Of a stretch of DNA of 64,000 nucleotides, positions 1-8,504 are shown piece by piece. The translations under genes were made by a program, and so were the position numbers. The notes beneath the pieces are model-generated. The model had not been told where the DNA came from, did not search any database, and worked only from the letters and a program-made list of their open reading frames with translations. The first letter of the stretch is position 1. The number at the start of each line of letters is the position of its first letter. This DNA comes from an uncultured Brevundimonas sp. (GTDB lineage: Bacteria; Pseudomonadota; Alphaproteobacteria; Caulobacterales; Caulobacteraceae), in the NCBI RefSeq assembly GCF_937863155.1, contig NZ_CALMFB010000062.1, positions 28,057 through 92,056 on the forward strand, read 5' to 3'.

Positions 1-6
1 GTCGGA

Positions 7-414
7 ATGGGCTTGATCTGGCCGGATGGGCACTTCTTCGAGCGAACGGAATGGCGCAGCCCGGAACAGGCGAGGGAAATGGCGCGACTCGAACATGCAT
101 CCGCGCAGCACATGACCGCCCAGACTGTTTCGGCGTTACCTATTCAAGCGCCAACCCTGCTCGGCACTGCCGGCAAGGCCTTGTTTTACGGTCTGGCGTT
201 CACTCCGCTCGTCATGCTGGCTCCTGCGGGCGCTCTCTCTTTCGTTGGCATCGAAGTGACAGGCAATCCGATCTACTGGGCAGCCGTGGCCTTGTTCCCG
301 TTCATAGTGGCGGTGCTGATTTATCATCGCGCGCGAGTGGAGAACATTTCAGCCGACGAAGCTTTCGTCAGATTAATTCCAGACGCCATCCGGCGAAAGG
401 ACGAGGCGGAATAA
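7..414 (+). CDS. small two-TM membrane protein, function unknown
   Basis: I do not recognise this 135-aa protein. A polar N-terminal half (about residues 1-50) is followed by two hydrophobic stretches at about residues 54-80 and 88-106 that look like transmembrane helices, then a charged tail ending in DEAE. The two codons upstream of the ATG are open to the edge of the window, so the true start may lie outside. It ends 47 bp before lysK on the same strand and could be co-transcribed with it. Confidence 0.5.
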   Translation: MGLIWPDGHFFERTEWRSPEQAREMARLEHASAQHMTAQTVSALPIQAPTLLGTAGKALFYGLAFTPLVMLAPAGALSFVGIEVTGNPIYWAAVALFPFIVAVLIYHRARVENISADEAFVRLIPDAIRRKDEAE

Positions 415-461
415 CGTCCGCTGTCGTTGACCCACGGCCTTCGAGGCTGCAAACCCCGCCG

Positions 462-2135
462 ATGCTTCAGAACCTCGAACCCCTCGCGCGTGACGCCAAG
501 TCATGGCCGTTTGAACAGGCCCGCAATCTTCTGGCCCATGTGCTGAAGAAGCGGCTGAGCGACGCCGAGCGGGATGCGGCCAAGCTGCTGATCGACGCGG
601 GCAAGACGGATCAGGCGCTGGCGACCTTCGAGGCCCTGCAACGGCCGGTGATCCTGGAGACGGGATACGGGCCGTCGGGCCTGCCGCACATGGGCACCTT
701 CGGCGAGGTGGCGCGCACGACCATGGTGCGCAACGCCTTCCGCGCCCTGACCGGCGACCACTGGCCCACGCGGCTGATCGCCTTTTCCGACGACATGGAC
801 GGCCTGCGGAAGGTTCCCGAGGGCGTGCCGAACCCGGATATGCTGGCCGAAGACCTGCATCTGCCCCTGACCCGGGTGCGCGATCCGTTCGGCACGCACG
901 AGAGCTTCGGCGCCCACAACAACGCGCGGCTGCGGGCGTTCCTGGACGGGTTCGGCTTCGATTACGAGTTCATGAGTTCGACCGAGACCTATCGGTCGGG
1001 CCGGTTCGACGCGACCCTGCTGACCCTGCTGGAGCGGTATGAGGCGGTGATGGCCATCATGCTGCCGACCCTGGGCGAGGAGCGGCGCGCGACCTATTCG
1101 CCCTTCCTGCCGATCAGCCCCGTCACCGGCCATGTGCTGCAGGTGCCGACGCTGGAGCGGAACGTCGAGAAGGGGACCATCGTCTTCGACGACCCGGCGG
1201 GCGGCCGCACCGAGGTTCCGGTCACCGGCGGCCATGTGAAGCTGCAGTGGAAGCCCGACTGGGCCATGCGCTGGACCGCGCTGGACGTCGACTATGAGAT
1301 GTCGGGCAAGGACCTGATCGAGAGTGTGCGTGAAAGCGGCAAGATCTGTCGCGCCCTGGGCGGGGTGGCGCCCGAAGGCTTCAACTACGAACTGTTCCTG
1401 GACATCGAAGGCAAGAAGATTTCCAAGTCCAAGGGCAACGGCCTGACCATGGACCAGTGGCTGCGCTACGGCACGCCCGAGAGCCTGTCCTGGTACATGT
1501 TCCAGTCGCCGAAATCGGCCAAGAGCCTGCATTTCAACGTCATTCCGCGCGCCATCGACGACTATCTGAGCTTCATCGACCAGTATGCGTCGCAGGAGCC
1601 GGCCAAGCAGATCGACAACGCCGTATGGTCCATCCATGCGGGCGCCCCGCCGGCGGTGGCGTCGCCGGTGTCGTTCGCCCTGCTGCTGAACCTGGTGGGG
1701 GTGGCCAACGCCTCGTCCAAGGACCAGCTGTGGGCCTATATGGCGCGCTATCTGCCCGAGGCGACGCCGCAATCAGAGCCGGTTCTGGACCAGCTGATGG
1801 ATCGGGCGCTGAACTATTACGAGGACTTCGTGAAGCCCGCGAAGACCTATCGCGCCCCCACGGAGCAGGAGGCGACGGCCTTCCGCGACCTGGCCGGGCG
1901 CCTGCGCGCCCTGCCGGACGACACGACCGATGGCGAGGTGATTCAGAACGAAGTCTATGCGGTGGGCAAGGACCACGACTTCCAGCCCCTGCGCGCCTGG
2001 TTCGCGGCGCTGTACGAAGTGCTGCTGGGCGCCAGCCAGGGGCCGCGCTTCGGCTCGTTCGCCGCCATCTACGGCCTGCCGCAGACCATCGAACTGATCG
2101 AACGCGGTGCGGCGGGGGAACTGGCCTCGGCCTGA
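462..2135 (+). CDS. lysK: class I lysyl-tRNA synthetase
   Basis: Charges tRNA-Lys with lysine in the cytoplasm. This is the class I (Rossmann-fold) enzyme used by many alphaproteobacteria and archaea instead of the class II LysS of E. coli. The HIGH-type signature is seen as [11 protein letters not shown] near residue 75 and the KMSKS-type loop as [10 protein letters not shown] near residue 318. The 557-aa length is slightly above the usual 510-540 aa. The ATG at 462 is chosen because the protein then begins [20 protein letters not shown], which reads as folded protein; the longer open frame upstream overlaps the previous gene and reads as shadow sequence. Confidence 0.95.
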   Translation: MLQNLEPLARDAKSWPFEQARNLLAHVLKKRLSDAERDAAKLLIDAGKTDQALATFEALQRPVILETGYGPSGLPHMGTFGEVARTTMVRNAFRALTGDHWPTRLIAFSDDMDGLRKVPEGVPNPDMLAEDLHLPLTRVRDPFGTHESFGAHNNARLRAFLDGFGFDYEFMSSTETYRSGRFDATLLTLLERYEAVMAIMLPTLGEERRATYSPFLPISPVTGHVLQVPTLERNVEKGTIVFDDPAGGRTEVPVTGGHVKLQWKPDWAMRWTALDVDYEMSGKDLIESVRESGKICRALGGVAPEGFNYELFLDIEGKKISKSKGNGLTMDQWLRYGTPESLSWYMFQSPKSAKSLHFNVIPRAIDDYLSFIDQYASQEPAKQIDNAVWSIHAGAPPAVASPVSFALLLNLVGVANASSKDQLWAYMARYLPEATPQSEPVLDQLMDRALNYYEDFVKPAKTYRAPTEQEATAFRDLAGRLRALPDDTTDGEVIQNEVYAVGKDHDFQPLRAWFAALYEVLLGASQGPRFGSFAAIYGLPQTIELIERGAAGELASA

Positions 2136-2139
2136 GACA

Positions 2140-2269
2140 ATCCTCCCCATCGGGGGAGGTGGCGCGGCGCGGCTTCGCGCCGTGACGGAGGGGGCCGGAT
2201 CAAGATGCGGTGCTCGAAGCGAGCCCCCTCCACCGCTATGCGGTCCCCCTCCCCCGGTGGGGGAGGATC
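2140..2269. repeat. intergenic palindromic repeat element
   Basis: A GC-rich element with complementary ends (TCCTCCCCATCGGGGGAGG at the left, CCCCCTCCCCCGGTGGGGGA at the right) and internal GGAGGGGGCC / GAGCCCCCTCC blocks, so the whole element can fold on itself. I know similar elements as common extragenic repeats of Caulobacterales genomes. It fills most of the lysK to SH3-gene gap and may act as a bidirectional terminator or mRNA stabiliser; that role is inference. Confidence 0.7.
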
Positions 2270-2379
2270 GTCCACGCGGCGACAAACATGAACCGAAAAC
2301 AACGGCGCGTTCAGGGGAGCCTTCAGGCGGGCTGAAGCATTCTGTCTTCATCGACCAACTCGATGACAGGAGAAGAGCC

Positions 2380-2856
2380 ATGTCGAACCGTATGACCGCC
2401 GCCATCGCCGTCGCCGCCCTGATGGGCGGTCTGGCCCCTGCGGCCCTGCCGACCCTGGCCATGGCCCAGCAGGCCAATGGCGTGACCAACTGCGACGCCC
2501 CTGGGGGTCGCCAGCGCGCGGGCGCCGCCATCGGCGCCGTGCTGGGCGGCGTGGTCGGCTCGAACGTCGCGCGCAATGAACGCACCCTGGGCACGGTGGC
2601 CGGCGCCGCCGCCGGCGCCGCGGCCGGCAGCTATATCGGCTGTAACCAGCAGCGCGCCCGCGCCGCCAGCCAGTCGAACGACAACATGATCCAGGCGACG
2701 TCGAACCTGCGCATCCGCTCGGGTCCGGGCACCAACTACCGCCAGGTCGGCAGCCTGTCGGCCGGTCAGCCCGCCACGGCCATCGGCTCGCAACCCGGCT
2801 GGGTCCAGATCGCCGGCGGCGGCTGGGTCAGCGCCAACCATGTGCGCGCCTACTGA
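2380..2856 (+). CDS. exported glycine-zipper / SH3b-domain protein
   Basis: A 158-aa exported protein. It has a Sec-type signal peptide of about 30 residues ending ALA-like before QQANG, then a glycine-zipper segment at about residues 45-85 rich in GxxxG/AxxxG (AGAAIGAVLGGVVGS), then a C-terminal bacterial SH3 domain at about residues 100-158 (SNLRIRSGPGTNYRQVGSL). Such proteins usually sit in the envelope, where SH3b domains bind peptidoglycan or proteins. The ATG at 2380 has a good ribosome binding site (GGAGA) 7 nt upstream. The long upstream open frame is a read-through of the palindromic repeat and is not used. The exact role is unknown. Confidence 0.8.
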   Translation: MSNRMTAAIAVAALMGGLAPAALPTLAMAQQANGVTNCDAPGGRQRAGAAIGAVLGGVVGSNVARNERTLGTVAGAAAGAAAGSYIGCNQQRARAASQSNDNMIQATSNLRIRSGPGTNYRQVGSLSAGQPATAIGSQPGWVQIAGGGWVSANHVRAY

Positions 2857-2882
2857 TCCCAAGGGATCGGCAGGAAGGAAGG

Positions 2883-2914
2883 GGCCGCTCCGTTCTCGGG
2901 GCGGCTCTTTTTTT
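2883..2914 (+). terminator. rho-independent terminator
   Basis: GCCGCTCC pairs with GGGGCGGC (one G-U pair) around a 6-nt loop and is followed by CTTTTTTT. It lies 26 bp after the stop codon of the SH3-domain gene and would end its transcript. Confidence 0.8.
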
Positions 2915-3012
2915 GTGCGCTAACGCTCGCCGCGCGGCGGCTCTCTGCTTGAGCGCATTGTTTGTGCGCTAACGCTCGCGCCACGGGCGCTCGCTGTTTG
3001 AGCGCATTTACT
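2915..3012. repeat. tandem pair of 49-bp dyad units
   Basis: GTGCGCTAACGCTCGC occurs at 2915 and again at 2964, and TTGAGCGCATT at 2949 and again at 2998. This gives two head-to-tail units of 49 bp whose ends (TGCGCT / AGCGCA) are complementary. The centres of the units differ, so the ends are what is conserved. The second unit touches the stop codon of the minus-strand S24 regulator and could serve as its terminator region. Confidence 0.65.
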
Positions 3013-3637
3013 GACTGACCCACTGGATGCGCGCCATCCAGGCGATGTCGGCGCGGGCCAGGGTGCGGGGCGGATAGTCGGGATTGATCGAGGCCAGAAC
3101 CACCTGGCGCGCGGTCAGGCTGGCGATCTCCTTGGCCAGGGTTTCGCCGGAGGTGGTGCGCACCACCACCCGGTCGCCGCGCCGGATGTCGGTGGCGGCG
3201 CGATCCACGATCACCTGATCGCCCGCGCGATACAGCGGCGCCATGGAGTCCCCGTTGATCCGCAGCGAGAACAGGGTGTCCGACAGGCGTGGCAACGCCG
3301 TCTGCTCCCAGCCTTCGCCGACGGGGAGGCCGGCGTCGTCGAAAAAGCCGTCCTGACCCGCCTGGGCCAGGCCCAGCAGGGGGATGACCGCGGGCGCGTC
3401 ATCTTCGGCCAGGGCCGCGAACTGGGCCAGGGACGCGCCGGTGGCGGCCAGGACGGCAGTCAGGCTTTCGGTCGACGGCCAGCGGGGGCGCGGCGGATCG
3501 CCGGGGCCGAACCGCTTGGACGGATTGAAGGCGGTGGCGTCCAGCCCGGCACGGCGCGCCAGGGCCGAGGGGCTTAAACCCTCGCGGCGGGCCAGGTTGT
3601 CCAGGGCCTTCCACAGCTTGGCGTGCGACAGGGGCAT
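3008..3637 (-). CDS. S24/LexA-like HTH repressor
   Basis: A 209-aa phage-repressor-like transcription factor. The N-terminal helix-turn-helix (about residues 10-75, containing LSPSALARRAGLDATAFN) is followed by a LexA/S24 peptidase-like domain (about 110-205) with the catalytic Ser in RINGDSM and the Lys in ETLAKEIA. An Ala-Gly pair in LAQAGQDG resembles a self-cleavage site. Proteins of this type regulate prophage or stress genes and may lose activity by RecA-stimulated self-cleavage; its target genes cannot be read from this sequence. It stands alone, with no phage genes beside it. Confidence 0.85.
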   Translation of the reverse strand: MPLSHAKLWKALDNLARREGLSPSALARRAGLDATAFNPSKRFGPGDPPRPRWPSTESLTAVLAATGASLAQFAALAEDDAPAVIPLLGLAQAGQDGFFDDAGLPVGEGWEQTALPRLSDTLFSLRINGDSMAPLYRAGDQVIVDRAATDIRRGDRVVVRTTSGETLAKEIASLTARQVVLASINPDYPPRTLARADIAWMARIQWVSQ

Positions 3638-3683
3638 GGCGGATCCGGCGAATCGGATCGCAAGCCTACATAGGAATAAACGC

Positions 3684-4148
3684 CTATTCCAGTCCGGCCG
3701 CGCGACGCTCCTGCCACGCCCAGAAGGTGCCGATGGCCAGGGCCAGAAGGATGCCGTAACTGGCGATGTTCAGCACCGTATAGAAGGAGGCGATGGGCGG
3801 TCTCAGGTCGATCATCGCCATGATGTGACTGGTCACGGCCAGAAGCTGTAATGCGCAGGCCCAGATGGGCCACGACCGCCGTGATCGCCACGCGAGGGCG
3901 CCCAGGATCACCAGCATGACGGTGTCCAGCGCGAACATGGCCCACTGCACGGCGTAAAGATCGCCATCGGTCTGGACCAGCAGAGAGGCGAACCAGCCCA
4001 GCAGATAGGCGCCCGCGCCGATGCGCTCGGGTTCGTCGCCCTTCAGGAAGGCGAACAGGCAGACAGCCACCGTGAAGACGGCGCCGATCTGAGCTGGCAG
4101 GGTGTCGAACAAGAAAATGCCCCCATGCCGGACGGACATGGGGGCCAA
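3684..4148 (-). CDS. four-TM membrane protein, unknown
   Basis: I do not recognise this 154-aa protein. Four or five hydrophobic segments are visible (about residues 20-37, 45-60, 68-88, 95-112 and 122-143) with short loops, so it should be an inner-membrane protein. It ends AWQERRAAGLE. A second Met at residue 4 is an equally good start. It is on the same strand as the S24 regulator with a gap of about 46 bp, so joint transcription is possible. Confidence 0.6.
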   Translation of the reverse strand: MAPMSVRHGGIFLFDTLPAQIGAVFTVAVCLFAFLKGDEPERIGAGAYLLGWFASLLVQTDGDLYAVQWAMFALDTVMLVILGALAWRSRRSWPIWACALQLLAVTSHIMAMIDLRPPIASFYTVLNIASYGILLALAIGTFWAWQERRAAGLE

Positions 4149-4202
4149 GATGCCTTGAATCGGGTCAATGCGAAATGACCAGATGCCTATCTAAACGCGA
4201 AT

Positions 4203-4556
4203 TCACGCAACGCGGGTCAGATGGCCCTTGGGCGGGGTGCCGCCGATCGGGGTTTCCCAGTCGTCCGGCTTGTTGACCGGACCCACGGCGTAGACGCCCC
4301 AGCCCATGCGGCGGTGGTCTTTCTGCAGTTCGGCGTGGCAGGCCACGATGGCGTCGCGCGCGGTGCTGAGCGCCGCGATCGATTCCATGGCCTTGGCCTG
4401 CGAACCCGCGCCCGAAACCGGCGACAGTTGCAGAGCCGTGCGGGCGCCGATCATCGACTGGACCAGGGTGGTCGCCTGGGTGATGGCGGTGTCGATGGCC
4501 TTTTCGGTGGCGTGCAGGTCGCTGGCGACGCTGCCGATGACTTCAGACTTGTCCAT
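4203..4556 (-). CDS. small helical protein, paralogue A
   Basis: A 117-aa soluble, mostly helical protein of unknown function. It resembles the next upstream gene: both begin with a helix of the type DLHATEKAIDTAI / RLYAAEAAIDAAL, share a central LSPVSG / LSAVTG segment, and end near GPVNKPDD / GPVDKPDD followed by a Gly/Pro-rich tail. The two are probably tandem duplicates. No catalytic motif or signal peptide is visible. Confidence 0.6.
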   Translation of the reverse strand: MDKSEVIGSVASDLHATEKAIDTAITQATTLVQSMIGARTALQLSPVSGAGSQAKAMESIAALSTARDAIVACHAELQKDHRRMGWGVYAVGPVNKPDDWETPIGGTPPKGHLTRVA

Positions 4557-4625
4557 GGAAGGCTTCCTATTCAGAACAGTGAACGAAGCCTTAACACGTC
4601 TCAGGGGAATTTGGTAGGGATTTGT

Positions 4626-5000
4626 TTACCTTACAGGCGTGCGCTCATCCTGTTGAAAATACGTGTTTTCAGGGCTGACGCCGCCCTTGCCGCGCGGCGG
4701 ATCGTCGTCGGGTTTGTCGACTGGACCGATGGCCAGGGCGTCCAGTCCCAGTTTGCGCGCCAGGGCCGACAGGGTGTTGTGGGTCTGGACCAGATGGGAT
4801 CGCGCCTCGGCCAGGGCCGAGATCGACGCCGCCGCGCCGTCGAACGCCTTCTGGCCCGTCACGGCCGACAGATAGGCCTGGGCGCGGGCGGCCGGCAGCA
4901 TGGCCGCCAGGCCGGCGGTTTCCGCCAGGGCGGCGTCGATGGCGGCTTCGGCGGCGTAAAGACGGCTGGCCAGGGCCTGGCCGATATCCTGTCGCGTCAT
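4626..5000 (-). CDS. small helical protein, paralogue B
   Basis: A 124-aa relative of the downstream gene, with matching segments at residues 10-25, 40-50 and near the C-terminus (GPVDKPDD). The ATG at 5000 is preferred over upstream Met codons because GGAG lies 9 nt before it. The function is unknown; the all-alpha, Ala-rich composition with a disordered tail gives no enzyme signature. The 69-bp gap between the two genes leaves room for a promoter for paralogue A. Confidence 0.55.
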   Translation of the reverse strand: MTRQDIGQALASRLYAAEAAIDAALAETAGLAAMLPAARAQAYLSAVTGQKAFDGAAASISALAEARSHLVQTHNTLSALARKLGLDALAIGPVDKPDDDPPRGKGGVSPENTYFQQDERTPVR

Positions 5001-5072
5001 GAGGGGCATCTCCGAACGTGAACCAAGCGTCACCGTTGGAAGACAATCATGAGATGCGAGCATCAACAACCT

Positions 5073-5477
5073 TTAGTTGTCGTCCTGCAGCAGGAAATGG
5101 GCGGTCAGGCTGGCGATGGGGTCGTTTCTGTCGCCCTGCCAGGCTTCGGCGGTGACGTGGGCGACGCGACGGCCGGCCCGGCTGATGCGCGCCAGGGCGA
5201 AGGTGTCGCGCGGCCGGCCCGTGCGCAGATAGCAGACGGTCACATTGATCGGCTTGGGCAGGCGCAGGCGGGGGTAGGTGTCCGCCACCTGCACGATGGC
5301 CGTCATTTCCAGCAGGGCCGCGGTCGAGCCGCCATGCAGGGCCGGCAGCATGGGGTTGCCGATCAACTGGTCCGCAAAGGGCATGACGACCTGCACGCCT
5401 TCGTCGGTCTGGACCCCGTCCAGCCCCAGAAAACGGGCGTAGGGCAGGCGCTGCAACAGTTCGGACGGCCCGGTCAT
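5073..5477 (-). CDS. PaaI-type hot-dog thioesterase
   Basis: A 134-aa hot-dog fold protein of the PaaI/YigI type, expected to hydrolyse acyl-CoA or aryl-CoA thioesters. The family signature is seen in LPALHGGSTAALLEMTA (the HGG.......E helix region, about residues 47-62) and in the strand INVTVCYLRTGRPRD. Its start codon overlaps the stop of the next upstream thioesterase by 4 bp, so the two are translationally coupled and may form a heteromer. The substrate is unknown. Confidence 0.85.
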   Translation of the reverse strand: MTGPSELLQRLPYARFLGLDGVQTDEGVQVVMPFADQLIGNPMLPALHGGSTAALLEMTAIVQVADTYPRLRLPKPINVTVCYLRTGRPRDTFALARISRAGRRVAHVTAEAWQGDRNDPIASLTAHFLLQDDN

Positions 5478-5923
5478 GCCGTTGTCCCGGCGGTCTTCTC
5501 GCCGCTGACCATATAGGCGGCCTGAGCGGCGGCGACGGGGTCGGAGGGGTCGTCCTCGAACGCCCAGGCCCGCACGAAGCCGATCGAGGAGGTCAGGCGG
5601 AAACAGCGCGCCTGGGCCATCAGGTCGCGCCCCGGCTGGGCCGCGCGCATGTAATCGACCCGCAGGTCCAGGGTGGCGATGGGGCGAAAGGCGTCCATGG
5701 CGACCCAGACCGCCAGCCCGCCGACATGATCCAGCAACGCCGTCACCAGGCCTCCGGCCAACACCCCCGTGTCGGGGTCGCCCACCAGATCGGCCCGATA
5801 CGGCACGCGGATGCGCGGTGCGCCGTCATCGACCAGCCCCTCCCATGCGAAACCCAGGGCATGGGTGTGCGCGGCGCCGGACGCCAGCTGGGGCAGGATG
5901 GAGCGAAGGGAGGACTCGGTCAT
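5474..5923 (-). CDS. PaaI-type hot-dog thioesterase, upstream partner
   Basis: A 149-aa hot-dog thioesterase. The core segment GVLAGGLVTALLDHVGGLAV (about residues 52-72) matches the PaaI helix, with Asp-His in place of the Glu seen in the downstream partner. The strand TLDLRVDYMRAAQPGRDL completes the fold. It overlaps the downstream thioesterase by 4 bp (ATGA). Two different hot-dog proteins made from one message suggest a mixed complex, which is inference. Confidence 0.85.
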   Translation of the reverse strand: MTESSLRSILPQLASGAAHTHALGFAWEGLVDDGAPRIRVPYRADLVGDPDTGVLAGGLVTALLDHVGGLAVWVAMDAFRPIATLDLRVDYMRAAQPGRDLMAQARCFRLTSSIGFVRAWAFEDDPSDPVAAAQAAYMVSGEKTAGTTA

Positions 5924-5966
5924 GGGCGACGCCGATCATGGCGGGGTCGCCGCCCGGCGTCGAGCC

Positions 5967-7589
5967 TCAGGCGGCGCTGCGTTTGCCGCGCGCGGGCGGG
6001 GCCTGCACCTCGTCCTCGGCGTCCTGGTTCATGGCGGCGTTCATGGCCATGCGCAGACGTTCGGGCTTGATCGGTTTTTCGACCACGGCGGCCATGCCGA
6101 TGGACATGTAGCGCTTGGCGTCCTCGGGGTCGGCGTTGGCGGTCAGGGCGATGATGGGCGTGGCGGCTTCGGGGCCGGGCAGGGCGCGAATGGCCTGGGT
6201 GGCCTGAACCCCGTCCATGCGCGGCATCTTGATGTCCATCAGGATCAGGTCGAAGGCCCGCGCCTTGACCGCCTCCAGCGCCTCCAGCCCGTCTTCGGCC
6301 AGTTCCGAGGTGCAGCCGAACATTTCGCACAAAGCCTGGGCCACCACGCGGTTGGTGGCGTTGTCGTCGACGATCAGGATGTGCGGCTGCGATTGCAGGG
6401 CCAGGTCGGCCAAGTTCGAGATGTTCGATGCGGTTTCAGCCTGGACCACGGCGCGCGGCGCCGACAGGTCGATGGCGAAGGTCGAGCCGCGACCGGCGTT
6501 GTTCTCGGCCCAGATGCGGCCGCCCATCTGATTGACGATCTGGCGGCAGATCGACAGGCCCAGTCCGGCGCCTTCATGGGTGTCGGCATGCACGAACGGC
6601 TCGAAGATGTCGGCGTCCGGGTCCACGCCCGGCCCATCGTCGCGGACGCGGGCCTCCATGCGGATATGGCCGCCGTCGGCCCAGGCCTTCAGACTGGCCT
6701 CGACCACGCCGTTGCGGGCGAATTTCAGCGCATTGCCGATCAGGGTGTTGAACACCTGCTTCAGGCGGCCGCCGTCGATCTGGGCCGCCAGTTCGGTGTC
6801 GCCTTCGAACCCGACCAGCAGGGTCACGCCGTCCTGGGTCGCGCGCGGCGCCCATTCGGTCTGGACCTCGTCCATCACGGCGCGAAGCGGGGTCGGCGCG
6901 GGGTGCAGCTCCAGCTCGCCGGCCTCGGCGCGCGCCAGATCCAGCGCGTCCTGCAGGATGCGAAGCAGGGTGTCCGACGAATCCGCGATGGTCTGGACAT
7001 GCGCCAGAGCGGCGCTGCTCAGCGGTTGCCGGCGCAACAGGTCGGCCACCGCCACCACGCCGTTCAGGGGCGTGCGCAGTTCGGCGCCGAGGATGTTCAG
7101 GAACTGGCTCTTGGCCTGGGCGGCGGCCTGGGCCTGGGCCTGGCTGTTGGCCAGGGCGCGGCTCTGTTCGGCCATGACCTTTTCGTCGGTCAGGCGCTGT
7201 TCGTGCATGGCCCGCAGGATGGCGACGCAGGAGCCGACGCCCAGATAACGCCCCTGTCGGGTGACGATGAAGCCGCGCACCAGGGCGCCGGTGTCGCTGC
7301 GCAACAGCACGTCGCAAACGGCCGAAACCTTGACGCCCGCCTCGACCACCGGCGGTTCGCGGTCCATCAGATGTTCGACGGTGCGGTGGGCGTACTGGGC
7401 GCGGCCCAGCTTGGACGCCATCTTCAGCAGGAAGGTGTCGCGCTCGACCAGGCCCACGGGGCGCTGATCCTGCACCACGGCCAGGGCCAGGAGGGAGGGG
7501 TCGCTTTCAAAGCGCGTCAAAACCTCGCTCGTCGGCGTATCGACGGCGATCGGATCGGTTCTTTGAGTCAACGCTTCGATGGTCGGCAT
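5967..7589 (-). CDS. CBS-hybrid histidine kinase lacking the phospho-His
   Basis: A 540-aa signalling protein. Order of parts: a CBS-like pair (about residues 1-125); a helical linker; a dimerisation helix with FLNILGAELRTPLNG, where Ala169 takes the place of the His found in FLxxMSHELRTPLN; an ATPase domain with N-box VFNTLIGNALKF, G1 DDGPGVD, F-box FEPF and G2 GAGLGLSI; and a receiver domain (about 402-520) with DD pair, phospho-Asp452 in LILMDIKMP, and the Thr and Lys in ALTAN and EKP. It should bind ATP and accept phosphate on the receiver but cannot autophosphorylate in the usual way. The ATG at 7589 is preferred over a TTG at 7622, which has no ribosome binding site. Confidence 0.85.
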   Translation of the reverse strand: MPTIEALTQRTDPIAVDTPTSEVLTRFESDPSLLALAVVQDQRPVGLVERDTFLLKMASKLGRAQYAHRTVEHLMDREPPVVEAGVKVSAVCDVLLRSDTGALVRGFIVTRQGRYLGVGSCVAILRAMHEQRLTDEKVMAEQSRALANSQAQAQAAAQAKSQFLNILGAELRTPLNGVVAVADLLRRQPLSSAALAHVQTIADSSDTLLRILQDALDLARAEAGELELHPAPTPLRAVMDEVQTEWAPRATQDGVTLLVGFEGDTELAAQIDGGRLKQVFNTLIGNALKFARNGVVEASLKAWADGGHIRMEARVRDDGPGVDPDADIFEPFVHADTHEGAGLGLSICRQIVNQMGGRIWAENNAGRGSTFAIDLSAPRAVVQAETASNISNLADLALQSQPHILIVDDNATNRVVAQALCEMFGCTSELAEDGLEALEAVKARAFDLILMDIKMPRMDGVQATQAIRALPGPEAATPIIALTANADPEDAKRYMSIGMAAVVEKPIKPERLRMAMNAAMNQDAEDEVQAPPARGKRSAA

Positions 7590-7787
7590 ACTGGCCGGAA
7601 CTCCGATGGCACCGGTGGACAATGGCTGAGAACCGTTTGCGGAAGGGTTAAGCGCGCCAACAAATTCTCATTCGGAGAATTTCGGGGATTTGGCCCAAAC
7701 AGGCCGATGGTGTAGAAGGCGCGCCCATCAATCACACACCCCGACCTGGATGCATGCGCGCGGCCCGTGGCCGACCGCAGATTCGTC

Positions 7788-8504
7788 ATGAGCCAAACCC
7801 CTCCAGACAGCCTGATTTCGGCCCTCGTCCTGTTCTCGGGCGGGCAGGACAGCGCCACCTGCCTGGCCTGGGCGCTGGAACGATACGGGCGGGTCGAGAC
7901 TGTCGGTTTCGACTATGGCCAGCGTCATGCGGTCGAGATGCAGGCCCGACAGACGGTGCGCGACGCCATGGCGCGCGTCCTGCCGCAATGGGCCGACCGG
8001 CTGGGGGCCGATCATGTGGTGGACCTGACCGGATACGGCCGCATCGCCGATAGCGCCCTGACGGCCGAACGGGCCATCGAAATGGACGCGCGCGGCCTGC
8101 CGACCACCTTCGTGCCCGGACGCAACCTGATCTTCCTGACGGCGGCGGCGGCCCTGGCGGACCGGCGGGGGCTGGAGGTTCTGGTCGGCGGCATGTGCGA
8201 GACCGACTATTCCGGCTATCCCGACTGTCGCAACGACACGATCCAGGCCATGAGCCGGGCGCTGAGCCTGGGCCTGGACAAGCCCGTGCCGATCGAGACG
8301 CCGCTGATGGCCCTGACCAAGCCCCAGACGTGGGCACTGGCGCACCGGATCGGCGGCGACGCCCTGGTCGAAATGATCGTGGAGGACAGCCACACCTGCT
8401 ATCTGGGCGAACGCCGTGAACGCCACGCCTGGGGCTATGGCTGCAGCGTCTGCCCGGCCTGCGAGCTGCGCGCGGCGGGCTATGCCGAGTGGGTCGCCGC
8501 ATGA
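7788..8504 (+). CDS. queC: 7-cyano-7-deazaguanine synthase
   Basis: QueC converts 7-carboxy-7-deazaguanine to preQ0 using ATP and ammonia, in the queuosine tRNA-modification pathway. The PP-loop ATP-binding motif is [12 protein letters not shown] near residue 17. The C-terminal zinc site is [20 protein letters not shown], with four Cys. The ATG at 7788 is preferred over an in-frame GTG at 7767. The stop overlaps queE by 4 bp, giving a tight queC-queE-queD run. I saw no convincing preQ1 riboswitch upstream. Confidence 0.95.
   Translation: MSQTPPDSLISALVLFSGGQDSATCLAWALERYGRVETVGFDYGQRHAVEMQARQTVRDAMARVLPQWADRLGADHVVDLTGYGRIADSALTAERAIEMDARGLPTTFVPGRNLIFLTAAAALADRRGLEVLVGGMCETDYSGYPDCRNDTIQAMSRALSLGLDKPVPIETPLMALTKPQTWALAHRIGGDALVEMIVEDSHTCYLGERRERHAWGYGCSVCPACELRAAGYAEWVAA

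Noticed and set aside
2107-2379. N-terminal extension of the SH3-domain gene through the palindromic repeat
   Set aside because: The signal peptide starts at the ATG at 2380, which has its own ribosome binding site; the upstream frame translates the repeat.
7623-7787. preQ1 riboswitch upstream of queC
   Set aside because: No C-rich loop plus A-rich tail pattern before a ribosome binding site could be found; the region looks like ordinary promoter DNA.
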